DNA of 64,000 nt from Namhaeicola litoreus (GCF_042679565.1 NZ_JBHTMY010000003.1:62001-126000), one strand, 5' to 3'; positions 16,693 to 25,593 are shown, counted from the first letter of the stretch. Numbers and translations: made by a program. Notes: generated by a model from the letters alone, not told the origin.

Positions 16693-18660
16693 ATGCTAAG
16701 AGCTTTTTTGCTTGTTTTAATGACTTTTGTTTGTTCGATCTCATCGGCACAGATCAGAAATGAAAGCCAATTTAATCCAATGAGCAATCGCTTTGAAGAA
16801 AGTGTGACGGATACGCTGATCAATAGAAACGAAATTACCGTTCAAATTTCTGGTAAAACATCTTATAAAGATTATAAGGTCATCAATTTTGATCTGGACT
16901 CGATTTATGTGGATACCACGATGAGTATCCAAACCTATTATGAGTTTAATCAGCAGAAAAGAGATCAATTTGGTAGGATGAGTTTACCAAATCAAGGGCA
17001 GACCTATAATGACCTTACGTTTTCGTTTTACAATAGCAATCTATTTCCGGATATTGGTGCAAGAACTAAGCATGATCGTTATTATAGCAAGGAAGATGTT
17101 GTTTATTATTATGTTCCTACACCTACAACCCAACTAATGTATCGTACAGGAATGGAACAGGGTCAGGTAGCAGAAGGTATCTTTACCTTTAATTCTTCAG
17201 AACAGATCAACTCTTCGATTTCGTTTAAAGGGACACGTTCCCTCGGTCATTATGTAAGTAATTTGAGCGACTTAGGAAGTTTTAGAGTTACTTCAAACTA
17301 TCATACTAAAAATGAGCGTTATTACCTGCGTGCCCACATCGCTGCGCAGGATGTCATCAACCAAGAAAATGGAGGTTTGACAGATGATTCCATTGAAGAT
17401 TTTGAAAGTGGCGACTCAAATTTTAAAGACCGTGCAAGATTGGAAACGAACTTTGTTGGCGGTGAAAGTATCCTTCGAGGAAATCGTTATTATTTCGATC
17501 ACTTTTATAAACTTTGGAAAGGAAATGATTCTATCCCTTCAAAGAAATTTTCTCATTTGAGCATCGGACATATCTTTAATTATGAAAGAAAGCATTTTCA
17601 ATATAATCAGGAAGGAACAAGTGATATCTTTGGAAATGCCTTCACTTCAGATATAGAAGATGAAGTGGAAAACTTTTCTTTGTACAATGAACTTTTTGTA
17701 CAATTCAGATCACCTTATGTTTTAGGCGATTTTGTCGTGAGTCTTTCTAACTATGATTATACCTATGGGTACGACAGAATATTGATTAGTGAAGAGACAG
17801 TCATCAATGATCGTCTTGATGGGAATGTGGTCTCTGTTGGAGCAAAATGGACAACAGATTTAAAAAAGTTTAATTTAAAGGCTGAAGCTAAAAGCATTCT
17901 TGCAGGTAACCTTGAGGGATATTTTTTAGGTGGAGGAGCTTCTTTTAAACTAGATACTGTAACTTCGTTTTATGCGGATGCTTTTACACATAATAAATCG
18001 CCAAATTTCAATTTTTTACTTTTTCAAAGCGATTATAAAGCATTTAATTGGCAGACCAACTTTAAAAATGAACAGAGAACAGGTCTACTTTTTGGTATCA
18101 GATCTGCCAAGTGGTTAGATGCAGAAGTGTCGGTAACCAATTTAGACAGTTATACCTACTTTCAAGCTGAAGGAGATATTGTAAAACCCATACAAACATC
18201 ACAATCCATTCAATACCTGAAAGTGAATGTAAGAAAAGAGTTTAGACTAGGAAAATTTGCCTTAGACAATTCTTTTATCTATCAGGAAGCATCAGATAAT
18301 GGTGATATTTTTCCTGTGCCAAGATTTGTGACGCGTAATTCACTTTATTTTTCGGATTGGATTTTTAAAGGAGATCCTCTCCAGTTGCAAACGGGTATTA
18401 CTTTTAATTATTTCAGTAAGTTTAACCTACAATTATACAATCCGGTCCTAGGAGAATTTGCTGTACAAAACGAAGGGGAATATGGCGGATTTCCTATGTT
18501 CGATTTCTTTATCAACGCGCAGGTTCAACGCACGAGGATGTATCTCTTATTCGAGCATATCAATTCAGATTTAACGGGTTATAATTATTATTCTTCTCCT
18601 GGTGTGCCATACCGGGATTTTATGGTGCGTTTTGGAATTATTTGGAATTTCTTTATTTGA
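16693..18660 (+). CDS. Putative outer-membrane porin (Porin_10-like)
   Basis: Protein of 655 residues with a signal peptide (MLRAFLLVLMTFVCSISSA, cut before Q) and a long beta-barrel of amphipathic strands. It resembles the Bacteroidota putative-porin family with its early LINRNEITVQISGKTSYKDY and DTTMSIQTYYEFNQQKRDQFG and the C-terminal RFGIIWNFFI, which ends in the aromatic/hydrophobic beta-signal. The substrate is unknown. The start at 16693 is preferred over an upstream in-frame start at 16621 because it gives a clean signal peptide and lies just after a TACCTTTG promoter element. The next gene follows after 3 bp. Confidence 0.82.
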   Translation: MLRAFLLVLMTFVCSISSAQIRNESQFNPMSNRFEESVTDTLINRNEITVQISGKTSYKDYKVINFDLDSIYVDTTMSIQTYYEFNQQKRDQFGRMSLPNQGQTYNDLTFSFYNSNLFPDIGARTKHDRYYSKEDVVYYYVPTPTTQLMYRTGMEQGQVAEGIFTFNSSEQINSSISFKGTRSLGHYVSNLSDLGSFRVTSNYHTKNERYYLRAHIAAQDVINQENGGLTDDSIEDFESGDSNFKDRARLETNFVGGESILRGNRYYFDHFYKLWKGNDSIPSKKFSHLSIGHIFNYERKHFQYNQEGTSDIFGNAFTSDIEDEVENFSLYNELFVQFRSPYVLGDFVVSLSNYDYTYGYDRILISEETVINDRLDGNVVSVGAKWTTDLKKFNLKAEAKSILAGNLEGYFLGGGASFKLDTVTSFYADAFTHNKSPNFNFLLFQSDYKAFNWQTNFKNEQRTGLLFGIRSAKWLDAEVSVTNLDSYTYFQAEGDIVKPIQTSQSIQYLKVNVRKEFRLGKFALDNSFIYQEASDNGDIFPVPRFVTRNSLYFSDWIFKGDPLQLQTGITFNYFSKFNLQLYNPVLGEFAVQNEGEYGGFPMFDFFINAQVQRTRMYLLFEHINSDLTGYNYYSSPGVPYRDFMVRFGIIWNFFI

Positions 18661-18663
18661 TTT

Positions 18664-20235
18664 ATGAAAAAGGAATTGCAAATACAGGTTAGTCCCGAAG
18701 AAGCTCATTTTGAAGATCAATTACTCGAGATAGCTGCACGAGAATTGAAGCTTAGTTCCAATAGAATTCTACATCTCAACATTAAAAAGAGATCCATTGA
18801 TGCCAGAAAGAGAAAGGTAAAAATAAACCTGCTTTTGGAAGTTTATGTCGATGAAAAGTTCAATCCACAAACAAGATCAAAAACCAACTTTCAAGAAGTG
18901 CACAACGCTGAGTCTGTCATCGTCATCGGAGCAGGTCCAGCTGGACTATTCGCTGCACTTCGACTTATTGAGTTGGGTTTAAAGCCGATCATTGTCGAAA
19001 GGGGAAAAAATGTAAGAGAGAGAAGAAGAGATTTGGCGGCTATTACTCGTTTTCATACTGTCGATCCTGATTCGAACTATTGTTTTGGCGAAGGTGGAGC
19101 AGGCACCTATTCAGATGGAAAGCTCTATACCCGATCAAAAAAAAGAGGGGATGTCAACCGTATTCTACAGCTTTTGATTGAACATGGTGCCGATGAAAAT
19201 ATTGCCATTGATGCACATCCACATATTGGGACAAATAAATTACCGAAATTAATTGCCAACATTAGACAAACTATTTTAGAATGGGGTGGTGAAATTTTGT
19301 TCAATACACGAGTTGTTGACCTTCTGATCAAGGAAAAACAAATAACAGGTGTGCGTACCCAAAACAATGATAAAATTGAAGCCAGAAAAGTAATCTTGGC
19401 TACCGGACATTCGGCACGTGATATATTTGAGTTGTTGTACCGTAAAAATATAAAGATAGAAGCCAAACCCTTTGCATTAGGGGTAAGGGTAGAGCATTCT
19501 CAGCAACTCATAGATCAAATTCAATACCACTGTGATGCACGTGGAGATTATTTACCTGCTGCGGCTTATAGTGTGGTAAAGCAGGTAAAAAACAGGGGTG
19601 TCTATTCCTTTTGTATGTGTCCGGGTGGCGTTATTGCTCCATGTGCCACGGCACCGGGTGAAGTTGTTACCAATGGCTGGTCACCTTCTAAAAGAGATCA
19701 GCCAAGCTCAAATTCTGGCATTGTGGTTGAATTGAGTCTTGATGATTTTAAACCTTATTTGGCTTTTGGTCCTTTAGCCGGCGTAGAATTTCAAAAGCAA
19801 ATAGAGCAAACTGCCTGGAAATTAGGAGGAGAGACACAAAGAGTACCCGCCCAGCGTTTGATCGATTTTACCCAAGGGAAAACATCTAAAAACATTCCGC
19901 AAACCTCATATATTCCCGGAACTACTTCTGTAGAGTTGGGAGAAGTCTTACCCCCTTTTATTTATAAGTCATTACAAGAAGGTTTTAAACTTTTCGGACA
20001 AAGCATGCGTGGATATTTAACCAATGATGCTGTAGTTCATGCTCCTGAGTCGAGAACCTCTTCACCTGTAAGAATCCCGAGGGATAGGAATACTTTAGAG
20101 CATATAGAAATAAAAGGTTTGTTTCCTTGCGGTGAAGGTGCTGGTTATGCAGGAGGTATTATTTCTGCTGCCATTGATGGAGAAAAATGCGCTGAACAGG
20201 TTGCTATAGGCTTAGGGGTGTTTGTGCCGGAATAA
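18664..20235 (+). CDS. FAD-dependent oxidoreductase (COG2509-like)
   Basis: Cytoplasmic flavoprotein of 523 residues. A small N-terminal domain (1-80) precedes a dinucleotide-binding motif VIGAGPAGLFAALRLIE (about 90-107). Then come FGEGGAGTYSDGKLYTRSKKRG, ALGVRVEHSQQLIDQIQY, the cysteine-containing FCMCPGGVIAPCATAPGEVVTNG and the C-terminal FAD segment GEGAGYAGGIISAAIDG, the order of the uncharacterised FAD-dependent dehydrogenase family. The substrate is unknown. It follows the porin by 3 bp. Its last 32 bp overlap the 3' end of lipB on the other strand. Confidence 0.88.
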   Translation: MKKELQIQVSPEEAHFEDQLLEIAARELKLSSNRILHLNIKKRSIDARKRKVKINLLLEVYVDEKFNPQTRSKTNFQEVHNAESVIVIGAGPAGLFAALRLIELGLKPIIVERGKNVRERRRDLAAITRFHTVDPDSNYCFGEGGAGTYSDGKLYTRSKKRGDVNRILQLLIEHGADENIAIDAHPHIGTNKLPKLIANIRQTILEWGGEILFNTRVVDLLIKEKQITGVRTQNNDKIEARKVILATGHSARDIFELLYRKNIKIEAKPFALGVRVEHSQQLIDQIQYHCDARGDYLPAAAYSVVKQVKNRGVYSFCMCPGGVIAPCATAPGEVVTNGWSPSKRDQPSSNSGIVVELSLDDFKPYLAFGPLAGVEFQKQIEQTAWKLGGETQRVPAQRLIDFTQGKTSKNIPQTSYIPGTTSVELGEVLPPFIYKSLQEGFKLFGQSMRGYLTNDAVVHAPESRTSSPVRIPRDRNTLEHIEIKGLFPCGEGAGYAGGIISAAIDGEKCAEQVAIGLGVFVPE

Positions 20236-20920
20236 AAGCGATATCGAATATGTTTGAAAAATGATTTAGTATTTTGGATTTTACCTCATCCATAGATATT
20301 TTACTATTTAATTCAGCTTCTAAAGAGGTAACCGCCTTTCCTTTGATACCACAAGGAATAATATGGTCAAAATAACCCAAATTCACATTGACATTCAGTG
20401 CAAATCCATGCATGGTTACCCATCGCGAAGTTCGTACACCCATCGCACAGATTTTTCTGGCGAAAGGGGTGCCTACATCTAACCAAACCCCTGTCTCGCC
20501 CTCACTTCTGCTTCCTTTTAAGCCGTATTCGGACAAAGTTCTAATGATCACTTCTTCCAAATTACGCATGTATAAATGAATATCGGGTGAGAAATCTTCT
20601 AAATTGAGTATGGGGTATCCAACAATTTGTCCGGGTCCGTGATAGGTAATATCGCCACCTCGATTGGTTTTCATAAACTGAATTCCTTTTTCATTGAGTT
20701 GCGCTTCGTTGAGCAATAAATTGCTGATATCACCACTTTTTCCCAAAGTATAAACATGGGGATGCTCTGTAAAAATAAAGTAGTTGGGGTTTTTTTCTTT
20801 GTTTTCTCTTTTGCGGTTGGCCAATTTAATATCGATGATTCCTTGATGCAGTTTTTGTTGAAAATCCCAGGCGTCCTGATAATCTTTTACACCTATTTCT
20901 ATGAGTTCTATCTTTTCCAT
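20204..20920 (-). CDS. lipB: Octanoyltransferase LipB
   Basis: Transfers octanoyl from acyl carrier protein to lipoyl-dependent enzymes, the first step of lipoate assembly (238 residues). Family motifs are RGGDITYHGPGQIVGYPIL, RKICAMGVRTSRWVTMHGFALNVN with the conserved Lys, and the catalytic cysteine in IIPCGIKGKAVTSLEAEL. The ATG at 20920 is chosen because it begins the conserved MEKIELIEIG. An upstream in-frame start would read through the preceding small gene. The start shares an A with the stop of that gene (TAATG), so translation is probably coupled. The 3' end overlaps the convergent oxidoreductase gene by 32 bp. No lipA is in the window. Confidence 0.95.
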   Translation of the reverse strand: MEKIELIEIGVKDYQDAWDFQQKLHQGIIDIKLANRKRENKEKNPNYFIFTEHPHVYTLGKSGDISNLLLNEAQLNEKGIQFMKTNRGGDITYHGPGQIVGYPILNLEDFSPDIHLYMRNLEEVIIRTLSEYGLKGSRSEGETGVWLDVGTPFARKICAMGVRTSRWVTMHGFALNVNVNLGYFDHIIPCGIKGKAVTSLEAELNSKISMDEVKSKILNHFSNIFDIAFIPAQTPLSL

Positions 20921-21078
20921 TAGTTTTTCGGATTGTTCAAAATGATCAAAGCTGCCAGAACGCCGGGAACCCAGCCCAAAGCGGTCAGTATCAAAACGAT
21001 AAGTACCGATCCACAACCTTTGTCGATTACAGCCAGCGGAGGGAGTACTATAGCAAGCAATACACGCCAGAAACTCAT
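20920..21078 (-). CDS. Pmp3/YqaE-type small membrane protein
   Basis: A 52-residue protein reading MSFWRVLLAIVLPPLAVIDK then GCGSVLIVLILTALGWVPG and LAALIIL, with two membrane helices separated by a short polar turn (Asp-Lys-Gly-Cys-Gly). This is the pattern of the Pmp3/UPF0057 family (PPLAV, GCG, LGWxPGxxHA with the His replaced here by Ala-Ala). Members affect membrane potential and salt stress in yeast and plants. The stop codon overlaps the lipB ATG (TAATG), so it is probably the first gene of a two-gene operon. Confidence 0.9.
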   Translation of the reverse strand: MSFWRVLLAIVLPPLAVIDKGCGSVLIVLILTALGWVPGVLAALIILNNPKN

Positions 21079-21099
21079 TATCTTAACTTTTAACTTTTT

Positions 21100-21142
21100 A
21101 CTTTTACCTTTTTACTTTTTACTTGTCCTTTATCCTTTATCC
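21100..21142 (+). repeat. 43-bp direct repeat, left copy
   Basis: Identical over 43 bp to 21463-21505. It is made of ACTTTTTA- and CTTTATC-like heptads with almost no G. Confidence 0.9.
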
Positions 21143-21190
21143 CGGACTGCAACAGTGGCCATAAATGGCTTCAGGTTCTAAGAATATAAC

Positions 21191-21248
21191 CCGAAGTTTT
21201 GCAACTTCGGTTTCTCTCTCTTCTTTTTTCCATCGATGAAAAAAGAAG
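21191..21248. repeat. Two adjacent perfect inverted repeats
   Basis: First stem CCGAAGTT (21191-21198)/AACTTCGG (21203-21210) with loop TTGC. Second stem 21220-21230/21238-21248, 11 bp, with the palindromic CATCGATG at its centre. The first, followed by TTTCTCTCTCTTC, could act as a terminator on the plus strand, though no plus-strand gene precedes it closely. Confidence 0.8.
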
Positions 21249-21462
21249 CAAAAAAATCTAGGCTGCAAATAAAAAAGCACTTCGCCCTTCATCAAGGCTA
21301 AGTGTGGCGGAGTGATCTTCTCATAGCCAATCGAAGCTTCTCCGTCTTACTAAGCCTTGATTTTGATCTCAGCACTTTTTTCTTTGAGGCCGGGTTAAAA
21401 TCACTAATTCACAATTTCACTCATCATTCAACACTCATCACTCATAACTATCCAAACTTTTA

Positions 21463-21505
21463 ACTTTTACCTTTTTACTTTTTACTTGTCCTTTATCCTT
21501 TATCC
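21463..21505 (+). repeat. 43-bp direct repeat, right copy
   Basis: Identical to 21100-21142. To its right the CTTTATC heptad continues for further imperfect copies to about 21526. Confidence 0.9.
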
Positions 21506-21577
21506 TTTATCCTTTGTCCTTGTCCTCGGCAAAGGTCTTAAAAAAAAACTAGGTGTAAAAATCTTTAAAAGAGCCGG

Positions 21578-21607
21578 TTGCGGTTTCTGAAAACCATTGT
21601 ATCTTTG
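21578..21607 (+). promoter_or_regulatory. Promoter of lysS
   Basis: TTG (21578-21580), a 19-nt spacer and TATCTTTG (21600-21607) match the Bacteroidota consensus. The expected start near 21614 lies about 28 nt before the ATG at 21642. Confidence 0.7.
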
Positions 21608-21641
21608 GCGCCTATTCAATAAATCTTTAATTTCAAAAAAA

Positions 21642-23336
21642 ATGCCATTATCAGAGCAAGAAATCGTACGTAGAGAATCACTTACAAAACTCAGAAATTT
21701 GGGAATAAATCCTTATCCTGCAGACGCTTTTAAAACGACATCTTCGGTAAAAAAGGTAATTACAGATTTTGAGGAATTAGAAGGTAAGGAAGTGATTTTG
21801 GCCGGCAGAATGATGAGTAGAAGAATTATGGGTTCTGCGTCTTTTGCTGAATTAAAAGATGCAAGTGGAAGAATGCAGATCTATGTCAATAGGGATGAAT
21901 TGTGCCCCGGCGAAGATAAAACCATGTACAACGAGGTCTTTAAAAAATTACTGGATATTGGAGATATTATAGGAATTAAAGGGACTGTTTTTAAAACCAA
22001 AGTAGGTGAAAAAAGTGTGAGTGTCAATCAACTTACCCTCTTATCCAAAGCTTTGCGCCCTTTGCCAATTGTAAAAGTTGATGCAGAAGGGAAGACGCAT
22101 GATGCTTTTAGTGATGCTGAAATGCGCTACAGACAGCGGTACGTAGATTTAATTGTGAATGACCATGTAAAGGAAACCTTTATTAAAAGAACAAAAATCA
22201 CGAATACCATTCGGCAGTTCTTTAATGACAGGGGTTATTTGGAAGTGGAAACACCCATTCTTCAACCTATTCCTGGTGGTGCAGCGGCACGTCCTTTTGT
22301 GACCCATCACAATGCCTTAGATATGCCTCTATATTTACGTATCGCCAATGAACTGTACCTAAAGAGATTAATCGTGGGAGGTTTTGACGGAGTATATGAG
22401 TTTTCAAAAGATTTCAGAAATGAGGGAATGGATAGAACCCATAACCCCGAATTTACGGTAATGGAACTCTATGTAGCCTATAAAGATTACCATTGGATGA
22501 TGGAGATGACCGAACAATTATTGGAAAAGGTCGCCATAGAATCAAATGGGAAAACAGAAGTGCAAATCGGGAAAAATACTGTAAATTTTAAAGCACCCTA
22601 TGCGAGAGTTCCTATTTTGGAGGCCATAAAAATACATACTGGTTTTGATGTTGCAGGGATGAACGAAGAGGAGTTGAGAGAGGTTTGTAAAAAAGTAGGA
22701 ATCGAGACCGATGAAACCATGGGCGTAGGTAAAATGATTGACGAATTGTTCGGTGAAAAATGCGAGCACCATTATATCCAGCCTACCTTTATTACAGATT
22801 ACCCCAAAGAGATGAGTCCGTTGTGTAAAGAACACAGAGATAATCCTTCGCTAACAGAACGATTTGAGCTAATGGTGAACGGAAAAGAATTGGCAAATGC
22901 CTATACCGAGTTAAACGACCCAATCGATCAATTGGCTCGTTTTCAGGATCAGTTGAGCTTGTCGGAAAAAGGAGATGATGAAGCTATGTTTATAGACAAA
23001 GATTTTGTGCGGGCACTGGAGTACGGTATGCCACCAACCTCAGGTATTGGTATTGGTATCGACAGATTAGTGATGTTTATGACCAATAATCTCTCTATTC
23101 AAGAAGTATTATTTTTTCCACAAATGAAACCGGAGAAAAAAGTACCTGAAATGGGCCCTGATGAAAAAGTAGTTTTCGATTTATTAAAAAGTAGTTCTCC
23201 CGTTGAATTGAACGCTTTAAAAGGACAAACAGGACTGAGTAATAAAAAATGGGATTTTGCTATCAAAAGTCTGACAAAACATAAGTTAGCGAAAGTTGAA
23301 AAAACTGAAGAAGGGCTTTTTGTAGAACTTTTATAG
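21642..23336 (+). CDS. lysS: Lysyl-tRNA synthetase, class II
   Basis: Cytoplasmic enzyme of 564 residues that charges tRNA-Lys. An N-terminal OB-fold anticodon-binding domain (about 55-150, with VILAGRMMSRRIMGSASFAELKD) precedes the class II catalytic core with FLEVETPILQPIPGGAAARPF, FRNEGMDRTHNPEFTVMELY (motif 2) and the C-terminal GIGIGIDRLVMFMT (motif 3). A C-terminal extension of about 60 residues (from about 505) follows the core; it looks like a winged-helix-type domain, as in some flavobacterial LysRS. ATG 21642 is chosen over a TTG at 21597 because that codon overlaps the promoter. Confidence 0.97.
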   Translation: MPLSEQEIVRRESLTKLRNLGINPYPADAFKTTSSVKKVITDFEELEGKEVILAGRMMSRRIMGSASFAELKDASGRMQIYVNRDELCPGEDKTMYNEVFKKLLDIGDIIGIKGTVFKTKVGEKSVSVNQLTLLSKALRPLPIVKVDAEGKTHDAFSDAEMRYRQRYVDLIVNDHVKETFIKRTKITNTIRQFFNDRGYLEVETPILQPIPGGAAARPFVTHHNALDMPLYLRIANELYLKRLIVGGFDGVYEFSKDFRNEGMDRTHNPEFTVMELYVAYKDYHWMMEMTEQLLEKVAIESNGKTEVQIGKNTVNFKAPYARVPILEAIKIHTGFDVAGMNEEELREVCKKVGIETDETMGVGKMIDELFGEKCEHHYIQPTFITDYPKEMSPLCKEHRDNPSLTERFELMVNGKELANAYTELNDPIDQLARFQDQLSLSEKGDDEAMFIDKDFVRALEYGMPPTSGIGIGIDRLVMFMTNNLSIQEVLFFPQMKPEKKVPEMGPDEKVVFDLLKSSSPVELNALKGQTGLSNKKWDFAIKSLTKHKLAKVEKTEEGLFVELL

Positions 23337-23375
23337 GAGTAGGTGTTTCAGGAGAAAACCTAAATTTTAACTTTT

Positions 23376-23412
23376 AAAAAAGGAATTGCTGAAGTGTAAT
23401 TCCTTTTTTTTT
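23376..23412 (+). terminator. Terminator after lysS
   Basis: Arms AAAAAAGGAATT (23376-23387) and AATTCCTTTTTT (23398-23409) with a 10-nt loop, followed by more T. Confidence 0.8.
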
Positions 23413-23692
23413 GAATTAGGAAATGATTTTTACAACGCTGTTATAGTGATTGAATCATAGAAAATTGAACATAAATATTGCTTTGGAAGTTCATCTAAAA
23501 AACATCTTCAATAATTGTTGAAATCAAGGTTTTACCGAATTGATCAACACTGTTTTTAAAAATTTGGAATTCGGATAAAAAGACAGAATTTATTGCATCG
23601 CTATGACCATTAATTTTGTACCTTTATTACACTCATAGTGTCAGTTAAGGCAAAAAAAATGCCTTTACCGCCAACACCAATTCATAAGTGTT
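23413..23692. other. Intergenic region with a promoter and a leader hairpin
   Basis: After the lysS terminator, AT-rich DNA with no supportable gene. TAATTTTG at 23611-23618 is a -7-type element. A small hairpin, AAGGCA (23647-23652) with TGCCTT (23660-23665), lies in the presumed 5' leader, 27 nt before the TTG start at 23693. Confidence 0.6.
23611..23618 (+). promoter_or_regulatory. Candidate -7 promoter element for the gene at 23693
   Basis: TAATTTTG matches TAnnTTTG. An upstream TTG is present at 23593-23595 but the 15-nt spacing is shorter than usual, so this is tentative. Confidence 0.4.
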
Positions 23693-24517
23693 TTGAAAAA
23701 AAAGGATATTTTTTCTATTTTGCTCATCGCTCTTCCCCTATATTTTACTTCCGCACAAGAGCCTGTTAAGCATCCTATACTTACGAGTAGGTTTCAATTT
23801 GGTGCAGGTGTTTATATTCCAACACAAAAGGTCAAATTCAGTGTCGACGGAAAATCTAAAGATCAACTAATCGAATTTGATGAGACATTCGACTTCAATA
23901 ACAACCGGGCTACTCCGCAATTTACTTTCGACTGGCGATTTGCCAATAAATGGAGGTTGGGTGCAGAATATTTTAACGCCAGCTATGCCACTAAGGCTGT
24001 TCTAAAAAGCGATATTACTGCAGGTGATTATACCTTTAACAAGGGAAGTAATGTGGGAGTTGGATATACGATCAATCTCTATAGAATTTTTGTTGGTCAT
24101 TTGATCTCAAGTGGTCAAAAACATGAGTTGGGTGGAGGTTTAGGGGTTCATTTACTCTCCATAAAACCATTTATAGAGGGTAATATCATTGTCAATGAGG
24201 GTGATAATACCTTTAAACGTGTTGCAGGCGAGGCAACAGCTCCCTTGCCAAATATTGCATTATGGTATTATTTTGCCCCAACAGAAAAATGGGCATTTAC
24301 AGCTAAATTTGACTGGTTTGGAATAACAGTGAACGAATATTCGGGATCTTTATGGGACCTTTCACCGGGGGTGCGTTACCGGTTCACGAAGTATTTCGGA
24401 TTGGCTATAGATTACAGGTATTTTTTAGTGAATGCAGGGATCAATCAAAACCAATGGAACGGTTCTGTTGATCTTTCTTTTAGTGGGCCATCTTTTACTC
24501 TTTATGGAAGTTTCTAG
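23693..24517 (+). CDS. Predicted outer-membrane beta-barrel protein, unknown function
   Basis: Protein of 274 residues with a signal peptide (KKKDIFSILLIALPLYFTSA, cut before Q) and alternating aromatic/hydrophobic strands such as TPQFTFDWRFANKWRLGAEYF and KYFGLAIDYRYFLVNAGI, ending in GPSFTLYGSF with terminal Phe. This is a small beta-barrel of about ten to twelve strands. No specific family is recognised. The start is TTG, because no ATG or GTG lies in frame upstream of the signal sequence. A hairpin precedes it. The next gene, a lipoprotein, begins 67 bp downstream. Confidence 0.8.
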   Translation: MKKKDIFSILLIALPLYFTSAQEPVKHPILTSRFQFGAGVYIPTQKVKFSVDGKSKDQLIEFDETFDFNNNRATPQFTFDWRFANKWRLGAEYFNASYATKAVLKSDITAGDYTFNKGSNVGVGYTINLYRIFVGHLISSGQKHELGGGLGVHLLSIKPFIEGNIIVNEGDNTFKRVAGEATAPLPNIALWYYFAPTEKWAFTAKFDWFGITVNEYSGSLWDLSPGVRYRFTKYFGLAIDYRYFLVNAGINQNQWNGSVDLSFSGPSFTLYGSF

Positions 24518-24584
24518 TGTAATTAAAATGTTTTATTAATAAAAAATGTAGAAGTCTTGAAATAAATTTATAAAGCAAAAAAAA

Positions 24585-25082
24585 ATGAGAATTAAAGGTT
24601 TAATTGTTTTACTGTTAACAATCTTCATAGGTTGTTCAGTCTCTGATGATAATTCTAGGGAAAATGAGGTTTTAATTAAAAAATATGTTCTGGCTGTAGA
24701 AGAAAATGATATAGCAACAATGGAATCTCTGTTGGCAGATAATTATGTCGGACTAGGTCCTTCTGCAAATGATTCTATCAACAAAGTGGGTGCCCTCGAA
24801 AATTGGCAAGTTAATATAATGAACCTTTATGAAAGTGTAAAGTACAGCAAATCACGAATTATTTCTGTTAAAGTACCTGATGGTGAGAATAAAGGGGAAT
24901 GGGTTTCAGTCTGGGCAGAGTTGAAAATCGTTTACAAACAAGATAAAAAGGAGGTAACTGTTTGGACAAATTCTGTCTATTTAATTGAAAATGGAAAGAT
25001 AGTAAGAAGTTTTACTTTTTACAATGAAGCAGATGTTTTGGAACAATTAGGGTATGTATTTATTAATCCAGATTATTTATAA
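24585..25082 (+). CDS. Lipoprotein with SnoaL/NTF2-like domain
   Basis: Protein of 165 residues with a lipoprotein signal (MRIKGLIVLLLTIFIGC, cysteine at residue 17) and a domain that reads like a SnoaL/NTF2 fold: ENEVLIKKYVLAVEENDIATMESLLADNYVGLGPS, then WVSVWAELKIVYKQDKKEVTVWTNSVYLIENGKIVRSFTFYNEADVLEQLG (positions about 30-155). Many such secreted proteins are of unknown role. No catalytic pair is evident. It lies 10 bp before the glycine-zipper gene and may be in one transcript with it. Confidence 0.78.
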   Translation: MRIKGLIVLLLTIFIGCSVSDDNSRENEVLIKKYVLAVEENDIATMESLLADNYVGLGPSANDSINKVGALENWQVNIMNLYESVKYSKSRIISVKVPDGENKGEWVSVWAELKIVYKQDKKEVTVWTNSVYLIENGKIVRSFTFYNEADVLEQLGYVFINPDYL

Positions 25083-25092
25083 ATAGAGAAAA

Positions 25093-25593
25093 ATGAAAAA
25101 TTTAAATTACTTAATTATTCTTGTTTTAAGTTTTGCTGGTCTAATGGATACAGATGCACAAGAAACCAGTATAGCAAAAAGTTTAGGGCTTTACGCTTTT
25201 CCTGGAAAGGATCAAGATGCGAAAACCCAAGATGCTGACGAATCAGTATGTTTTAAATGGGCAATGGAGCAAACTGGATATGACCCCTTGAATCCTACAA
25301 AGGTAACAGCTGCGAAGACGGATACTTCACCGGATGGATCTGCTATAGTTGGTGCTGCGGGTGGTGCTGCAGCAGGAGCTGCTATTGGAGCTATTGCTGG
25401 AGATACAGGTAAGGGTGCAGCCATTGGTGCTGTGGTTGGAGGACTTGCCGGTCGGAGGTCAAAAAGAATGGGAGATGCTCATGAGCAACAAGCTAATAAT
25501 CAAGTGGCTGAGCAAGAACAAGCCCAATTGTTAAATGATTATAAAAAGGCTTTTTCTGCTTGTCTAGAAGCTAAAGGGTATACGGTTAAATAG
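25093..25593 (+). CDS. Secreted glycine-zipper protein
   Basis: Protein of 166 residues with a signal peptide (about 1-22, ending TDAQ). After a short acidic region with a conserved-looking ESVCFKWAMEQTGYDP, residues about 84-117 form an alanine/glycine zipper (AAGGAAAGAAIGAIAGDTGKGAAIGAVVGGLAGRR), which probably packs in or against the outer membrane. The C-terminus (AFSACLEAKGYTVK) carries the second cysteine, possibly disulfide-bonded with the first, as in YMGG-like glycine-zipper proteins. The role is unknown. Confidence 0.8.
   Translation: MKNLNYLIILVLSFAGLMDTDAQETSIAKSLGLYAFPGKDQDAKTQDADESVCFKWAMEQTGYDPLNPTKVTAAKTDTSPDGSAIVGAAGGAAAGAAIGAIAGDTGKGAAIGAVVGGLAGRRSKRMGDAHEQQANNQVAEQEQAQLLNDYKKAFSACLEAKGYTVK

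Larger units (their letters stand above)
21079..21641. other. Repeat- and hairpin-rich intergenic region before lysS
   Basis: 563 bp with no coding frame I can support. It contains two copies of a 43-bp sequence (21100-21142 and 21463-21505) built from pyrimidine-rich, roughly heptameric units. Between them are three inverted repeats: CCGAAGTT/AACTTCGG (21191-21210), an 11-bp stem CTTCTTTTTTC (21220-21230) with 21238-21248, and ATCAAGGCT with its complement (21292 to 21363 region). The lysS promoter lies at its right end. The arrangement looks like a dispersed, non-coding repeat unit. Confidence 0.75.

Noticed and set aside
21081..21526. Possible CRISPR array because of repeated heptads and 43-bp repeats
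   Set aside because: Only two long copies, unequal low-complexity units, no regular spacers and no cas genes.
25349..25534. Second reading frame of 61 codons within the glycine-zipper gene
   Set aside because: It is a frame shadow of the GC-richer Ala/Gly codons.
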